Source of the DNA: Segatella copri | Lineage (GTDB): Bacteria > Bacteroidota > Bacteroidia > Bacteroidales > Bacteroidaceae | Length of the DNA stretch: 64,000 nt | Direction of reading: 5' to 3' | Assembly (NCBI RefSeq): GCF_019249655.2 | Contig: NZ_CP137557.1 | Location: forward strand, 266,001-330,000 | Shown here: positions 53,173 to 63,466 of the stretch, piece by piece | How the letters are laid out: each line of letters opens with the position of its first letter | Numbering within the stretch: position 1 is the first letter of the stretch | Position numbers and translations under genes: made by a program | The notes under the pieces: generated by a model | Databases searched by the model: none | Told to the model about the DNA's origin: nothing | Seen by the model: only the letters and a program-made list of their open reading frames with translations

Positions 53173-54231
53173 CGACCGTCAGACTTGGCACAGCGTGACG
53201 GTCGAGGTGTGCGTGCCGGCAACGAGATTGCCAAAATCTATGCCGACAACAAGGTGGATGTCATCATCTATGCGGTGGAAAAGTCGCTTGACTCGTACAA
53301 GTTTAACCTCCTGCACTGCAAGCAGACTTTTATCTCGCAGTTGAAAAGCGGAGCCTTGGGGGCGAGAACCATTGACGAGGGAGCGATGGACGAGAAATCG
53401 GGCATGAATTTTTCCGAGTATATGGCTATTCTCTCCGGAAATACCGACTTGCTTGACAAGGCAAAGCTGGAGAAGAAGATTGCTTCTCTGGAGGGTGAGC
53501 GCAAATCGTTCAACAGGGGCAAGCGTGATTCGGAACAGAAACTGAAGTCAAAGTCAGAAGAGCTGGACGGCAATCGGACTATACTCAAAGGCATGACAGC
53601 GGACTATGACAAGTTTATGAGTCAGGCAAAGAAGGATATGGACGGGAATATTCTCAATCTCATCACCCTTAACGGTCTCGAGTCCAATAATCTGGAAGTG
53701 ATAGGCAAACAGCTTCAAAGGATGGCAAAAACGGAAAGGACAGATGGGGAATACAAGGAAATAGGTGCAATTTATGGATTTCCTATCAAGGTCGTAAGCG
53801 AGACAAGCTTTGAGAGCGGTCTTCCCTTCGTTGATAACCGCTTTGTTGTTGAGGGCCATTACAAGTATCAGTACAACAACGGACATCTCGCCAAGTCTGA
53901 CCCGATAGCTGCGGCAAATAACTTTGTGAATGCCCTGCAGAAGATACAAGGGTACATTGAACAGTATGATTCAAGATGCAGGACACTGGAGAAGGAGATA
54001 CCGCAACTAAAGGAAATTGCTTCCAAGGTCTGGAAGAGAGAAGAAGAGCTGAAAAGTCTGAAGACGGAACTGGCAGCATTGGATAGAAAAATACAGTTAG
54101 AATTGGCACCACCTGTTCAAGAAAAGGATATAAGTGATAAACCTCAAAAAGAAAACAACACTATCAAATCGGGAGAATTCTACGCAGATACTATAGTACA
54201 ACAAGAAAGGAAGGTCCGAATTGGTCTTTAA
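53173..54231 (+). CDS. N6-methylase/SNF2-type helicase, exon 2
   Basis: Exon 2 starts with CGA CCG TCA (R-P-S) and holds helicase motif VI, 'DLAQRDGRGVRAGNEIAKIYADNKVDVIIYAVEKSLDSYKFNLLHCKQTFISQLK', then a coiled-coil region (about 100 residues, 'KAKLEKKIASLEGERKSFNRGKRDSEQKL') and a C-terminal domain ending VQQERKVRIGL. It has no start codon of its own; it is translated only from spliced RNA. It ends in a terminator at 54251. Confidence 0.88.
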   Translation, partial: RPSDLAQRDGRGVRAGNEIAKIYADNKVDVIIYAVEKSLDSYKFNLLHCKQTFISQLKSGALGARTIDEGAMDEKSGMNFSEYMAILSGNTDLLDKAKLEKKIASLEGERKSFNRGKRDSEQKLKSKSEELDGNRTILKGMTADYDKFMSQAKKDMDGNILNLITLNGLESNNLEVIGKQLQRMAKTERTDGEYKEIGAIYGFPIKVVSETSFESGLPFVDNRFVVEGHYKYQYNNGHLAKSDPIAAANNFVNALQKIQGYIEQYDSRCRTLEKEIPQLKEIASKVWKREEELKSLKTELAALDRKIQLELAPPVQEKDISDKPQKENNTIKSGEFYADTIVQQERKVRIGL

Positions 54232-54250
54232 TTGGTCTATTTATAAAGTG

Positions 54251-54291
54251 GCAAGCAAACTTATTATGAGTTTGTTTGCTACTACTTTTTC
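54251..54291 (+). terminator. Terminator after the methylase/helicase gene
   Basis: GCAAGCAAACT pairs with AGTTTGTTTGC across a 7-nt loop, then ACTACTTTTT. It marks the last element-type gene before the capsule-type leader. Confidence 0.75.
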
Positions 54292-54480
54292 TTAATACTA
54301 TATAAATTATCTAAACACAGATAGTTCTTCGTTCACATTTTGATATCAAAGTAATGAAAAACAGTATTTGTTTATACAAAATTTCTGAGATATTAAAGCG
54401 ATTAGGCTTAAATAGTCTTAAATTTGTGTTGCAGTATTTATAATTCCTGCCATTTCTTGTCTTTTCTCAATAAATTTTCG

Positions 54481-54945
54481 TATTTTTGCAGTCGGATTGT
54501 ATAGCCAGACCGCAGTTGTCGCTGTAAGACGAGTTCTTTCATGATAACCGAGTCGGCAGCCTACGCCGTGCTGAGTGTAGTGAAGTCAACCATGACATAT
54601 CTATACGAAAGCGGGCTTTGGGTGGGAAAGCAATCCAGACATAATGGAAGGCGTTTATCGACGCTGTGTTTAAGACTTCCTGTAATCTAGCAAATTAACA
54701 GTTAATCATAGTCTTGAATATGGTCAACGGTAGATGTCCCGGGTGTGATTATTTCAATCCCGTGGAGACCTTGTAAGCATAGATTGTACCCTTTCGGGCG
54801 CAATCAAATGTATTATATAGGTCTCTTTACACGGACATGATTTTCATATCGGCGTGGGCTCTGACGTTGTCTGTTCAACTATGATAGGCAATTGCTAGAG
54901 CCTCAGGAAGTGGAATGGACAACAGGACGATTCCACGCTTTTTTT
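54481..54945 (+). promoter_or_regulatory. Promoter and long structured leader with attenuator of the upxY operon
   Basis: TATTTTTG (54481-54488) is a -7 box. The 500-nt leader has several local hairpins (for example GATTG/CAATC around a CCCTTTCGGGC loop near 54783-54806) and ends in an intrinsic terminator: GTGGAAT (54910-54916) with ATTCCAC (54930-54936) and a T-run at 54939-54945. UpxY-type proteins relieve such early termination in capsule leaders. I know of no named RNA family for it. Between 54292 and 54480 I see nothing else. Confidence 0.65.
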
Positions 54946-54990
54946 GTCGCAATTTAACGGATTTCTGTCTAGAAAAAAGTTAGCACCGAT

Positions 54991-55719
54991 ATGAAAGTCG
55001 ATGAATGGACATCAGAAGATGTACACACCTCAGGAGGAGGTGAATTCCCTCCTTGCGCTGGACTTACCTCCAACGCCCTCCCCGAAGCTCAAAGCACAGT
55101 TTCCGCCGAGAGTTCACAAACAGGGGTGTCCACCAGAAATGCCCATATAGCAAGTAAGTCTAAAGCGCAAAAAGAGGAAGAAATTCCTCATTGGTATGCT
55201 TTACGCACCACCTATGGTAGAGAGAAAAAAGCATACGACTATATGACCGCCAAAGGCATCACGGCTTTCTATCCTACCACCGAGGTAGTGAAACTTATAA
55301 AAGGTAAGCGCAAAATTGTTATCGAGTCACGTTTACCCAACATCTTCTTCGCCTACGGTACCGAAGAACAACTCAAAACCTTTGTTTACGACAACGTAAA
55401 TCTCCCATTCCTTCGTTTTTACTATCGTCACGTCCACGTTGGGCGCAGAATAGAGAAGGTTCCTATGATAGTTCCAGACTATCAGATGGAAAGTCTCAAA
55501 ATCATCTGTGCTGCCGATGCGGATAATACAATCGTGTCATTAGTCGAAGTGCCAAAGTTCGAGAAAGGACAGTTGGTAAAGGTTATTGATGGTGTATTCA
55601 AAGGGGTGGTTGGAATAGTTGCACGCTGGCAGGGGCAACAGAGAGTAGGCGTGGTAGTAGATGATTTGGTAACAATGGCCACAGCCTATATACCAAGTGC
55701 GTTTCTTCAAAAAATATAA
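54991..55719 (+). CDS. upxY: UpxY-family transcription antiterminator (NusG-like)
   Basis: The 242-residue protein has a variable, Ser/Thr-rich first 65 residues, then an NGN domain from 'HWYALRTTYGREKKAYDYMTAKGITAFYPTTEVV' and a C-terminal KOW-like segment ('FEKGQLVKVIDGVFKGVVGIVARWQGQQRVGVVVDDLVTMATAYIPSAFLQKI'). UpxY proteins ride with RNA polymerase and allow transcription through long surface-polysaccharide operons. The leader upstream has an attenuator. The operon it should control is cut off after fabG by an IS. The ATG at 54991 is used because it follows the leader; later starts are possible. Confidence 0.9.
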   Translation: MKVDEWTSEDVHTSGGGEFPPCAGLTSNALPEAQSTVSAESSQTGVSTRNAHIASKSKAQKEEEIPHWYALRTTYGREKKAYDYMTAKGITAFYPTTEVVKLIKGKRKIVIESRLPNIFFAYGTEEQLKTFVYDNVNLPFLRFYYRHVHVGRRIEKVPMIVPDYQMESLKIICAADADNTIVSLVEVPKFEKGQLVKVIDGVFKGVVGIVARWQGQQRVGVVVDDLVTMATAYIPSAFLQKI

Positions 55720-55736
55720 TAAAACAATTAATAAAT

Positions 55737-56322
55737 ATGAAATATGCTTTAGTAACAGGAGCCTCGCGAGGTATAGGACGTGCAGTGGCTTTGCGCTTAG
55801 CAAATGAGTATCCTGTCATAATCAATTATCATTCTAATTCCGAAAGTGCTAATGAGGTAAAGGAACTAATTGAGGCGAACGGAGGTTATGCAGAGTTGCT
55901 ACCTTTTGATGTTGCAGATTCACAATCTATAGAAAATGCGATTGACCTGTGGGAGCAAAGACATCCTGATGATTATATTTCTGTGTTAGTAAACAATGCA
56001 GGTATTCGTCGAGACAATGTTATGTTTATGATGGCTAATGAGGAATGGCATGATGTACTTAACACAAATCTTAACGGCTTTTTCTATATCACAAGACGCC
56101 TATTGAAACATATGATGCCTCGTAAACGAGGTGGAAGAATTATAAACATGTCATCGCTTTCTGGTTTGAAAGGAATGGTAGGTCAGGTAAATTATAGTAC
56201 TGCAAAAGCAGCGCTAATAGGAGCGACAAAAGCTTTAGCTCAAGAAGTAGCCCCTCGTAACATCACAGTGAATGCAGTGGCTCCAGGTTTCATACAAACA
56301 GATATGACTAAGGATTTACCAC
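55737..56322 (+). pseudogene. fabG: 3-oxoacyl-ACP reductase (FabG-like SDR), C-terminus removed by IS
   Basis: The frame shows SDR features: 'ALVTGASRGIGRAVALRLA' (TGxxxGIG cofactor site), 'VLVNNAGIRRD' (NNAG), Ser-Tyr-Lys in 'MSSLSGLKGMVGQVNYSTAKAALIG' and 'TVNAVAPGFIQTDMTKDLP'. It breaks after about 195 codons at the IS left end (56323); the IS adds a few codons and a stop. About 45 C-terminal residues of a normal 240-residue FabG are missing. Lying directly after upxY, it may have belonged to an aryl-polyene or surface-glycolipid type operon, but nothing else of that operon is here. Confidence 0.87.
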
Positions 56323-57704
56323 CAATACTCTGTTAATTCTTATGTAATCGATTGAAAATGAGAGAGTTAATTAACGTAATATAACTAATAAAATTTGGTT
56401 AAGTGGCTGATTATCAGTAACTTTATAGTTCTCTAAGCTCAAAGTTATATGACATCAGAACCACTCAACCAATATACGGAAATATGCAGAGATGCTATCA
56501 AAAGTTCATCTGCAAAGTTAAGCAAAACTTTCGAGAGTCTACTCTTGGAAATACTTTTATTGTACATGACGATACAAAGAAAGATAAATTTCACTCAAAT
56601 GGAGCGTTACGGCACCCATTGTGAGCAGACCTACAGAACGAACTTCAACCGTGGTCGTGCTAAATGCATAGACTGGGTGAAGTTCAACCTTGCCCTATGC
56701 CGACGTTACTTGAATATGGATGGTCTATTGGCTATAGCCATCGATCCGAGCTACATCAGCAAGTCGGGTAAGAAGACTCCGCATATCGGTACTTTCTGGT
56801 CCGGTTGTGCAAGTTCCATGAAGCATGGGCTTGAAATCATGGGGCTTGCACTTGTCGATGTCCATGCCAACAGTTGCATGATGCTGCGCGCCCATCAGAC
56901 TCCATCTACTGGAGAATTGAAAATGCGTAACATGACTCTCGTGCAACATTACATAGCGGTCATCAAGCGTTATAAGAAGGATTTGTTGAAGGTCACCGAT
57001 ATTGTTGTCGCTGACGCTTTCTTCTCTATCCGTCCGTTTGTGGACGGAATCAAAGAGTGCGGTTTCCATCTTGTCAGCCGCTTCAGGGATACTGCGAGCC
57101 TATATTATGTGTATACGGGACCTCGTTCCAATAAGCCTGGACGTCCCAAGACACTTGACGGAAAAATCAACTACAAGAAACTTGACCTCACACGTATGGC
57201 AGAGTTGCATATTGAAGGACTTGAAGGCACAGCCTACACACTCATAGCCTATTCAAAGGCATTGAAGCAGAAAGTGCGCCTTGTCATTTGGGTTATGCCG
57301 AACGGAAAACACAAGCTTTTCTTCTCAACAAAGACATCCATGTCGGGTGAGGAAGTGTTGCGCACATACCGCTCAAGATTCCAAATAGAGTTTTGTTTTC
57401 GCGATGCAAAGCAATATACTGGTCTTACGCATTGCCAAGCAAGACACAAGAACCAGTTGGACTTTTCCTATAATGCATCATTCGCATCACAGAATGTTGC
57501 GAAAGTGATGATGAAGGAAAATGAATTGCCGTATTCCATGGCTTCTTTCAAGGAGATTATGGCAAGCACATACATCGCTAAATTAATTTTCAACAAGTGT
57601 CGGAGAATACCGAACCGAAAGTTAATTAGTCATACTATCAAAGAACTCTTTGGCTGGCAACGTAAAGCTGCTTAGCCATTATCTCAAATTTTAACGAACT
57701 ATTG
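56323..57704 (+). mobile_element. IS4-family insertion sequence, copy 1
   Basis: The 1,382-bp unit is identical, as far as I can read, to 59694-61075. The left end CAATACTCTGTTAATTC and the right end (complement CAATAGTTCGTTAAAAT) form imperfect inverted repeats. It holds one transposase gene. No direct repeat flanks it: left bases ATTTACCAC, right bases TTGTAGTAT. Confidence 0.88.
56449..57675 (+). CDS. IS4-family DDE transposase, copy 1
   Basis: The 408-residue transposase has the IS4 signature Y-(2)-R-(3)-E-(6)-K in 'YRSRFQIEFCFRDAKQY' (near residue 306). The other catalytic Asp residues are likely in 'AIAIDPSYISKSGKKTP' (near 100) and 'DIVVADAFFSIRPFV' (near 186). It is intact and identical to the copy at 59820. 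Confidence 0.92.
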   Translation: MTSEPLNQYTEICRDAIKSSSAKLSKTFESLLLEILLLYMTIQRKINFTQMERYGTHCEQTYRTNFNRGRAKCIDWVKFNLALCRRYLNMDGLLAIAIDPSYISKSGKKTPHIGTFWSGCASSMKHGLEIMGLALVDVHANSCMMLRAHQTPSTGELKMRNMTLVQHYIAVIKRYKKDLLKVTDIVVADAFFSIRPFVDGIKECGFHLVSRFRDTASLYYVYTGPRSNKPGRPKTLDGKINYKKLDLTRMAELHIEGLEGTAYTLIAYSKALKQKVRLVIWVMPNGKHKLFFSTKTSMSGEEVLRTYRSRFQIEFCFRDAKQYTGLTHCQARHKNQLDFSYNASFASQNVAKVMMKENELPYSMASFKEIMASTYIAKLIFNKCRRIPNRKLISHTIKELFGWQRKAA

Positions 57705-57730
57705 TTGTAGTATATTATTGCTTAATCCAA

Positions 57731-59656
57731 ATGAATATTATAAATTTAGGAATTCTTGCTCACATTGATGCAGGAAAAACTTCCGTAACCGAGAATCTGC
57801 TGTTTGCCAGTGGAGCAACGGAAAAGTGCGGCCGTGTGGATAATGGTGACACCATAACAGACTCTATGGATATAGAGAAACGTAGAGGAATTACTGTTCG
57901 GGCTTCTACGACATCTATTATCTGGAATGGAGTGAAATGCAATATCATTGACACTCCGGGACACATGGATTTTATTGCGGAAGTGGAGCGGACATTCAAA
58001 ATGCTTGATGGAGCAGTCCTCATCTTATCCGCAAAGGAAGGCATACAAGCGCAAACAAAGTTGCTGTTCAATACTTTACAAAAACTGCAAATCCCGACAA
58101 TTATATTTATCAATAAAATTGACCGTGACGGTGTGAATTTAGAGCGTTTGTATCTGGATATAAAAACAAATCTGTCTCAAGATGTCCTGTTTATGCAAAC
58201 TGTTGTCGATGGATTGGTTTATCCGATTTGCTCCCAAACATATATAAAGGAAGAATACAAAGAATTTGTATGCAACCATGACGACAATATATTAGAACGA
58301 TATTTGGCGGATAGCGAAATTTCACCGGCTGATTATTGGAATACGATAATCGATCTTGTGGCAAAAGCCAAAGTCTATCCGGTACTACATGGATCAGCAA
58401 TGTTCAATATCGGTATCAATGAGTTGTTGGACGCCATCTCTTCTTTTATACTTCCTCCAGAATCAGTCTCAAACAGACTTTCAGCTTATCTCTATAAGAT
58501 AGAGCATGACCCCAAAGGACATAAAAGAAGTTTTCTAAAAATAATTGACGGAAGTCTGAGACTTCGAGACATTGTAAGAATCAACGATTCGGAAAAATTC
58601 ATCAAGATTAAAAATCTAAAGACTATTTATCAGGGCAGAGAGATAAATGTTGATGAAGTGGGGGCCAATGATATCGCGATTGTAGAAGATATGGAAGATT
58701 TTCGAATCGGAGATTATTTAGGTACTAAACCTTGTTTGATTCAAGGGTTATCTCATCAGCATCCCGCTCTCAAATCCTCCGTCCGGCCAGACAGGTCCGA
58801 AGAGAGAAGCAAGGTGATATCCGCTCTGAATACATTGTGGATTGAAGACCCGTCTTTGTCCTTTTCCATAAACTCATATAGTGATGAATTGGAAATCTCG
58901 TTATATGGTTTGACACAAAAGGAAATCATACAGACATTGCTGGAAGAACGATTTTCCGTAAAGGTCCATTTTGATGAGATCAAGACTATCTACAAAGAAC
59001 GACCTGTAAAAAAGGTCAATAAGATTATTCAGATCGAAGTGCCACCCAACCCTTACTGGGCCACAATAGGGCTGACGCTTGAACCCTTGCCGTTAGGGAC
59101 AGGGTTGCAAATCGAAAGTGACATCTCCTATGGTTATCTGAACCATTCTTTTCAAAATGCCGTTTTTGAAGGGATTCGTATGTCTTGCCAATCTGGTTTA
59201 CATGGATGGGAAGTGACTGATCTGAAAGTAACTTTTACTCAAGCCGAGTATTATAGCCCGGTAAGTACACCTGCTGATTTCAGACAGCTGACCCCTTATG
59301 TCTTCAGGCTGGCCTTGCAACAGTCAGGTGTGGACATTCTCGAACCGATGCTCTATTTTGAGTTGCAGATACCCCAAGCGGCAAGTTCCAAAGCTATTAC
59401 AGATTTGCAAAAAATGATGTCTGAGATTGAAGACATCAGTTGCAATAATGAGTGGTGTCATATTAAAGGGAAAGTTCCATTAAATACAAGTAAAGACTAC
59501 GCCTCAGAAGTAAGTTCATACACTAAGGGCTTAGGCGTTTTTATGGTCAAGCCATGCGGGTATCAAATAACAAAAGGCGATTATTCTGATAATATCCGCA
59601 TGAACGAAAAAGATAAACTTTTATTCATGTTCCAAAAATCAATGTCATCAAAATAA
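57731..59656 (+). CDS. tet(Q): Tet(Q) tetracycline-resistance ribosomal protection protein
   Basis: The 641-residue GTPase of the EF-G/TetM class releases tetracycline from the ribosome. G motifs: '[15 protein letters not shown]', '[12 protein letters not shown]', 'DTPGHMDF' and 'NKIDRDG'. It is nearly the same as Tet(Q) as I remember it, full length, with no stop or frameshift. Only 26 bp separate its ATG from the end of IS copy 1, so its native upstream region is gone. The stop codon overlaps the start of an rteA-like frame (TAATG), as in CTnDOT-type elements. It is flanked by identical ISs in the same orientation. Confidence 0.97.
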   Translation: MNIINLGILAHIDAGKTSVTENLLFASGATEKCGRVDNGDTITDSMDIEKRRGITVRASTTSIIWNGVKCNIIDTPGHMDFIAEVERTFKMLDGAVLILSAKEGIQAQTKLLFNTLQKLQIPTIIFINKIDRDGVNLERLYLDIKTNLSQDVLFMQTVVDGLVYPICSQTYIKEEYKEFVCNHDDNILERYLADSEISPADYWNTIIDLVAKAKVYPVLHGSAMFNIGINELLDAISSFILPPESVSNRLSAYLYKIEHDPKGHKRSFLKIIDGSLRLRDIVRINDSEKFIKIKNLKTIYQGREINVDEVGANDIAIVEDMEDFRIGDYLGTKPCLIQGLSHQHPALKSSVRPDRSEERSKVISALNTLWIEDPSLSFSINSYSDELEISLYGLTQKEIIQTLLEERFSVKVHFDEIKTIYKERPVKKVNKIIQIEVPPNPYWATIGLTLEPLPLGTGLQIESDISYGYLNHSFQNAVFEGIRMSCQSGLHGWEVTDLKVTFTQAEYYSPVSTPADFRQLTPYVFRLALQQSGVDILEPMLYFELQIPQAASSKAITDLQKMMSEIEDISCNNEWCHIKGKVPLNTSKDYASEVSSYTKGLGVFMVKPCGYQITKGDYSDNIRMNEKDKLLFMFQKSMSSK

Positions 59657-59694
59657 TGGAGCGGTCAGGAAATTTCTATAAGGCAATACAGTTC
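59656..59694 (+). pseudogene. First codons of a probable rteA gene, cut by IS copy 2
   Basis: ATG 59656 (overlapping the tet(Q) stop) opens [13 protein letters not shown] and runs into the IS after 13 codons. In CTnDOT-type elements tet(Q) is followed by the sensor kinase gene rteA in one operon; the identification here is by position and from memory of its start, so it is tentative. Confidence 0.5.
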
Positions 59695-61075
59695 AATACT
59701 CTGTTAATTCTTATGTAATCGATTGAAAATGAGAGAGTTAATTAACGTAATATAACTAATAAAATTTGGTTAAGTGGCTGATTATCAGTAACTTTATAGT
59801 TCTCTAAGCTCAAAGTTATATGACATCAGAACCACTCAACCAATATACGGAAATATGCAGAGATGCTATCAAAAGTTCATCTGCAAAGTTAAGCAAAACT
59901 TTCGAGAGTCTACTCTTGGAAATACTTTTATTGTACATGACGATACAAAGAAAGATAAATTTCACTCAAATGGAGCGTTACGGCACCCATTGTGAGCAGA
60001 CCTACAGAACGAACTTCAACCGTGGTCGTGCTAAATGCATAGACTGGGTGAAGTTCAACCTTGCCCTATGCCGACGTTACTTGAATATGGATGGTCTATT
60101 GGCTATAGCCATCGATCCGAGCTACATCAGCAAGTCGGGTAAGAAGACTCCGCATATCGGTACTTTCTGGTCCGGTTGTGCAAGTTCCATGAAGCATGGG
60201 CTTGAAATCATGGGGCTTGCACTTGTCGATGTCCATGCCAACAGTTGCATGATGCTGCGCGCCCATCAGACTCCATCTACTGGAGAATTGAAAATGCGTA
60301 ACATGACTCTCGTGCAACATTACATAGCGGTCATCAAGCGTTATAAGAAGGATTTGTTGAAGGTCACCGATATTGTTGTCGCTGACGCTTTCTTCTCTAT
60401 CCGTCCGTTTGTGGACGGAATCAAAGAGTGCGGTTTCCATCTTGTCAGCCGCTTCAGGGATACTGCGAGCCTATATTATGTGTATACGGGACCTCGTTCC
60501 AATAAGCCTGGACGTCCCAAGACACTTGACGGAAAAATCAACTACAAGAAACTTGACCTCACACGTATGGCAGAGTTGCATATTGAAGGACTTGAAGGCA
60601 CAGCCTACACACTCATAGCCTATTCAAAGGCATTGAAGCAGAAAGTGCGCCTTGTCATTTGGGTTATGCCGAACGGAAAACACAAGCTTTTCTTCTCAAC
60701 AAAGACATCCATGTCGGGTGAGGAAGTGTTGCGCACATACCGCTCAAGATTCCAAATAGAGTTTTGTTTTCGCGATGCAAAGCAATATACTGGTCTTACG
60801 CATTGCCAAGCAAGACACAAGAACCAGTTGGACTTTTCCTATAATGCATCATTCGCATCACAGAATGTTGCGAAAGTGATGATGAAGGAAAATGAATTGC
60901 CGTATTCCATGGCTTCTTTCAAGGAGATTATGGCAAGCACATACATCGCTAAATTAATTTTCAACAAGTGTCGGAGAATACCGAACCGAAAGTTAATTAG
61001 TCATACTATCAAAGAACTCTTTGGCTGGCAACGTAAAGCTGCTTAGCCATTATCTCAAATTTTAACGAACTATTG
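59694..61075 (+). mobile_element. IS4-family insertion sequence, copy 2
   Basis: It is the same 1,382-bp unit and orientation as copy 1 (offset 3,371 bp). Left flank GCAATACAGTT, right flank CCTTAAGGA, no target duplication. It is 225 bp upstream of the rRNA promoter. Confidence 0.88.
59820..61046 (+). CDS. IS4-family DDE transposase, copy 2
   Basis: The 408 residues are identical to copy 1, with an intact 'YRSRFQIEFCFRDAK' motif. Identity of the two copies indicates a recent duplication or gene conversion. Confidence 0.92.
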   Translation: MTSEPLNQYTEICRDAIKSSSAKLSKTFESLLLEILLLYMTIQRKINFTQMERYGTHCEQTYRTNFNRGRAKCIDWVKFNLALCRRYLNMDGLLAIAIDPSYISKSGKKTPHIGTFWSGCASSMKHGLEIMGLALVDVHANSCMMLRAHQTPSTGELKMRNMTLVQHYIAVIKRYKKDLLKVTDIVVADAFFSIRPFVDGIKECGFHLVSRFRDTASLYYVYTGPRSNKPGRPKTLDGKINYKKLDLTRMAELHIEGLEGTAYTLIAYSKALKQKVRLVIWVMPNGKHKLFFSTKTSMSGEEVLRTYRSRFQIEFCFRDAKQYTGLTHCQARHKNQLDFSYNASFASQNVAKVMMKENELPYSMASFKEIMASTYIAKLIFNKCRRIPNRKLISHTIKELFGWQRKAA

Positions 61076-61588
61076 CCTTAAGGAAACAAACGGTTTCACT
61101 TAAAAAAGCATTTGAAACACTTTTGGCGTGTTTTTGAGGCCATTTCTTAGCCCTTATCAGTAGCCTTGATAGTGGTGTGTGTTCGTGCACACCTCATGAT
61201 ATATAATATAATAAGGTGTAACGCTGAAAATGAAGCTTTGAAATGTTTTTGAATGTTAAAATTGAAAGAAAAATGAAAGTTTTTCCTCAAAACATTTGGC
61301 AGTTTCGGAAATAGTTAGTACTTTTGCACTCGCTTTTGAGAAATCAAGCATTACTCGAAGCAATAAAGAAAGAGTTCTTTGAAAGATTTTACATAAACAG
61401 ACAAGTAGTACAAGAAGCGGTTAACTTCTTAGAAATAAGAAAGTTGACTGGGTAAAAGAAACGAACCGTCAAGAAATTGACAAGTCAGGTTTACTAAGCT
61501 TCAATAAACGAAAAGGATATTCGTCCTAAGTACAGACAACAAACACCGATTGCTTCAGCAATGAGGCAAGACGTAAAAATGATATTTT
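61076..61588 (+). promoter_or_regulatory. Upstream region and promoter of the rRNA operon
   Basis: TTTG (61295-61298), 20 nt, TACTTTTG (61319-61326) is a near-ideal Bacteroidota promoter, giving a leader of about 260 nt before the 16S rRNA. A GGTGTG/CACACC hairpin lies near 61173-61192. No coding frame is visible between the IS end and the 16S gene. The promoter resembles that at 36205-36236. Confidence 0.75.
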
Positions 61589-63121
<1,533 letters not shown>

Positions 63122-63466
63122 TGGAGAGACGAATTTCCTATGAAGATATAGGAATCTGATTAAAAGTTCGCTTCTCTTCTTGTACGCACCATCTGTTTAA
63201 TTAAAATAGGAGACTGAGATTCCTTATACATTATATAATATATAGGGATGGCTCAAGCAAAATGGTTCAACTCCACAATCTCCACTATGCCTTTCAAGGC
63301 AAGAAGATCTTTGACATATTGACACAAGCAAAACTGTAAGTAATGAACTTTAGTTCAGACTAAAGTGAATCAAATCGCAAGATGAGATTTCACAAGTTAG
63401 AATACAGCTGAAAGTATGAGCTACTTATTCGTTATTCGGAAACGAGTAACAAGAATACAGTCGTAA
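63122..63466 (+). other. 16S-23S spacer without tRNA genes
   Basis: The spacer is about 345 bp and A/T-rich. I find no cloverleaf for tRNA-Ile or tRNA-Ala, which many rRNA operons of the phylum carry. Short inverted repeats (for example CTTTAGTTCAGACTAAAG near 63349-63366) are likely rRNA-processing stems. Confidence 0.7.

Noticed and set aside
54400..54560. Invertible capsule promoter before upxY
   Set aside because: I found no inverted repeats flanking the -7 box as required for phase-variable inversion.
56323..61075. Classic composite transposon inserted as one unit into fabG
   Set aside because: There are no target duplications at the outer ends and fabG does not continue after the second IS.
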